Shown one piece after another: positions 63,044 to 64,000 of a stretch of 64,000 nucleotides of DNA. The translations under genes and the position numbers were made by a program. The stretch is from DASQEH01 sp963765725 (lineage in GTDB: Bacteria > Actinomycetota > Actinomycetes > Propionibacteriales > Nocardioidaceae), in assembly GCA_963765725.1 (NCBI GenBank), contig CAVXXI010000001.1, forward strand, positions 744,001-808,000, in the 5' to 3' direction. The number at the start of each line of letters is the position of its first letter. Position 1 is the stretch's first letter. The notes beneath the pieces are model-generated. The model was given only the letters and a program-made list of their open reading frames with translations, searched no databases and was not told the DNA's origin.

Positions 63044-64000
63044 ATGGACTATCGCCCTCTCGGCCGCAGCGGATGCTCGGTCTCGACGCTCACCCTCGGC
63101 ACGATGACGTTCGGCTCGGAGTCGGACGAGGAGGTCTCGCACGCCCAGCTCGACGCGTTCGTCGAGGCCGGCGGCAACCTCGTCGACACGGCCGACGTGT
63201 ACTCGTCGGGGGTCTCCGAGGAGATCATCGGCCGCTGGCTCGCCGCCCGGCCCGCCGACATCCGCGACTCGGTGGTCCTCGCGACCAAGGGACGCTTCCC
63301 GATGGGGCCGGACCGGGCGACGTCGGACTGTCGCGGCGCCACCTCCAGCGGGCGCTCGACGCCTCCTGCGCCGCCTCGGCGTCGACTGCGTCGACCTGTA
63401 CCAGGTGCACGCCTGGGACCCGCTGACTCCGCTCGACGAGACGCTCCGCGTGCTCGACGACCTGGTCCGCGCCGGCAAGATCCGGTACGTGGGGCTGTCG
63501 AACTTCACCGGCTGGCAGGTCCAGAAGGCGGTGGCGCTCGCGGCCGCGCAGGGCCTGGAGCTGCCGGTCACGCTGCAGCCTCAGTACAACCTCCTCGTAC
63601 GCGAGATCGAGTGGGAGGTCGTGCCCTCCTGCCTCGACGCCGGTCTGGGCCTGCTCCCGTGGTCCCCGCTCGGCGGCGGCTGGCTGACGGGCAAGTACTC
63701 CCGCGACGACCGGCCCGCCGGCGACACCCGCCTCGGCGAGAACCCCGACCGCGGCATGGAGGCGTACGACCGCCGGTCCGTGCATCAGCGCACGTGGGAC
63801 GTGATCGACGCCGTGCAGAAGGTCGCCGAGGGCAGGGGGGTCTCGATGGCGCAGGTCGCGCTGGCCTGGCTCGTCGACCGTCCTGCCGTCACCTCCGTGA
63901 TCCTCGGCGCGCGGACCACGCGGCAGCTTGCGGACAACCTCGGAGCCGCCGGCCTGCACCTCGACGACGCCGAGACCGACGCCCTCGACAAGGCGAGCGA
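63044..64000 (+). CDS. Aldo-keto reductase (3' end outside window), two 1-nt deletions
   Basis: ATG 63044 opens DYRPLGRSGCSVSTLTLGTMTFG, and the tetrad is seen in VDTADVYS, LATKGRFP and later VDLYQVHAWDP. One base is missing near 63312 (resuming GPGDVGLSRRHLQRALDAS). Another is missing near 63366 (resuming LRRLGVDCVDLYQVH). After that the frame is open to the window end with VGLSNFTGWQVQKAV, LQPQYNLLVREIE, LPWSPLGGGWLTGKY and SVILGARTTRQLADNL. It is a family relative of the minus-strand reductase but a different subgroup. Substrate unknown. Confidence 0.82.
   Translation, partial: MDYRPLGRSGCSVSTLTLGTMTFGSESDEEVSHAQLDAFVEAGGNLVDTADVYSSGVSEEIIGRWLAARPADIRDSVVLATKGRFPMGPDRATSDCRGATSSGRSTPPAPPRRRLRRPVPGARLGPADSARRDAPRARRPGPRRQDPVRGAVELHRLAGPEGGGARGRAGPGAAGHAAASVQPPRTRDRVGGRALLPRRRSGPAPVVPARRRLADGQVLPRRPARRRHPPRREPRPRHGGVRPPVRASAHVGRDRRRAEGRRGQGGLDGAGRAGLARRPSCRHLRDPRRADHAAACGQPRSRRPAPRRRRDRRPRQGER

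Overview
The window is a chromosomal stretch of a high-GC actinobacterium. Evidence: strong G/C third-position bias, many GTG and TTG starts, near-universal 4-nt ATGA/GTGA stop-start overlaps, TANNNT-type -10 boxes, and marker genes BldD, mIHF, a DUF6167 protein and a helicase-degenerate PriA. The gene order (yebC-ruvCAB-yajC-secDF-apt-relA, hisS-aspS, rarA-alaS-ruvX-mltG-aroE-aroCKBQ-efp-nusB-bldD, pyrRBC-carAB-pyrK-pyrD-pyrF-mihF-gmk-rpoZ-coaBC-metK-priA, def-fmt-rsmB-rpe) is the conserved actinobacterial backbone. A PyrK-dependent class 1B dihydroorotate dehydrogenase would fit Propionibacteriales/Nocardioidaceae, but this placement is an inference.

Layout. 0-3.5 kb: end of pdxT, yebC, and ruvCAB behind a near-perfect LexA box. 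3.6-10.1 kb: Sec accessory genes, apt and the (p)ppGpp enzyme. 10.1-10.7 kb: two converging arrays of 22-nt repeats between relA and a minus-strand pair (DUF349 protein plus a small membrane protein). 12.4-16.3 kb: metallo-hydrolase, hisS, aspS. 16.3-17.4 kb: an intact IS481-family element with CCTAGG target duplication. 17.5-23.7 kb: a five-gene oligopeptide ABC importer. 23.7-32.8 kb: rarA, two small membrane genes, alaS, ruvX, mltG, aroE and an unexpected Tat-lipoprotein flavin oxidase. 32.8-38.4 kb: prepilin peptidase, shikimate genes, efp, nusB. 38.4-49.4 kb: bldD (minus) divergent from the complete pyrimidine operon, which opens with a PyrR-binding loop. 49.5-60.2 kb: a Pro/Tyr-rich membrane protein and the mihF-to-rpe housekeeping run. 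60.2-61.4 kb: FMN riboswitch and a PnuC-type riboflavin transporter. 61.4-64 kb: two aldo-keto reductases separated by more repeat arrays. I see no rRNA, tRNA or CRISPR.

How it works together. The pyr cluster encodes all enzymes from carbamoyl phosphate to UMP, co-translated and probably under PyrR translational control. The aro cluster runs from DAHP-derived 3-dehydroquinate to chorismate, minus EPSP synthase. relA, apt, coaBC, metK, rpoZ, gmk and rpe are central-metabolism or stringent-response genes.

The most unusual content is a superfamily of tandem repeats with a 22-nt period (20-22 nt overall), most units carrying a [CT]CGAG core, found at seven places. It often abuts stop codons in the sense direction. 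Related units, plus a separate 65-nt palindromic element, have invaded the coding sequence of carA in frame. Second, about 17 single-base frameshifts interrupt conserved genes, mostly after 39 kb. They look like sequencing errors rather than real gene decay, because correcting each one restores full-length proteins and the usual 4-nt overlaps.
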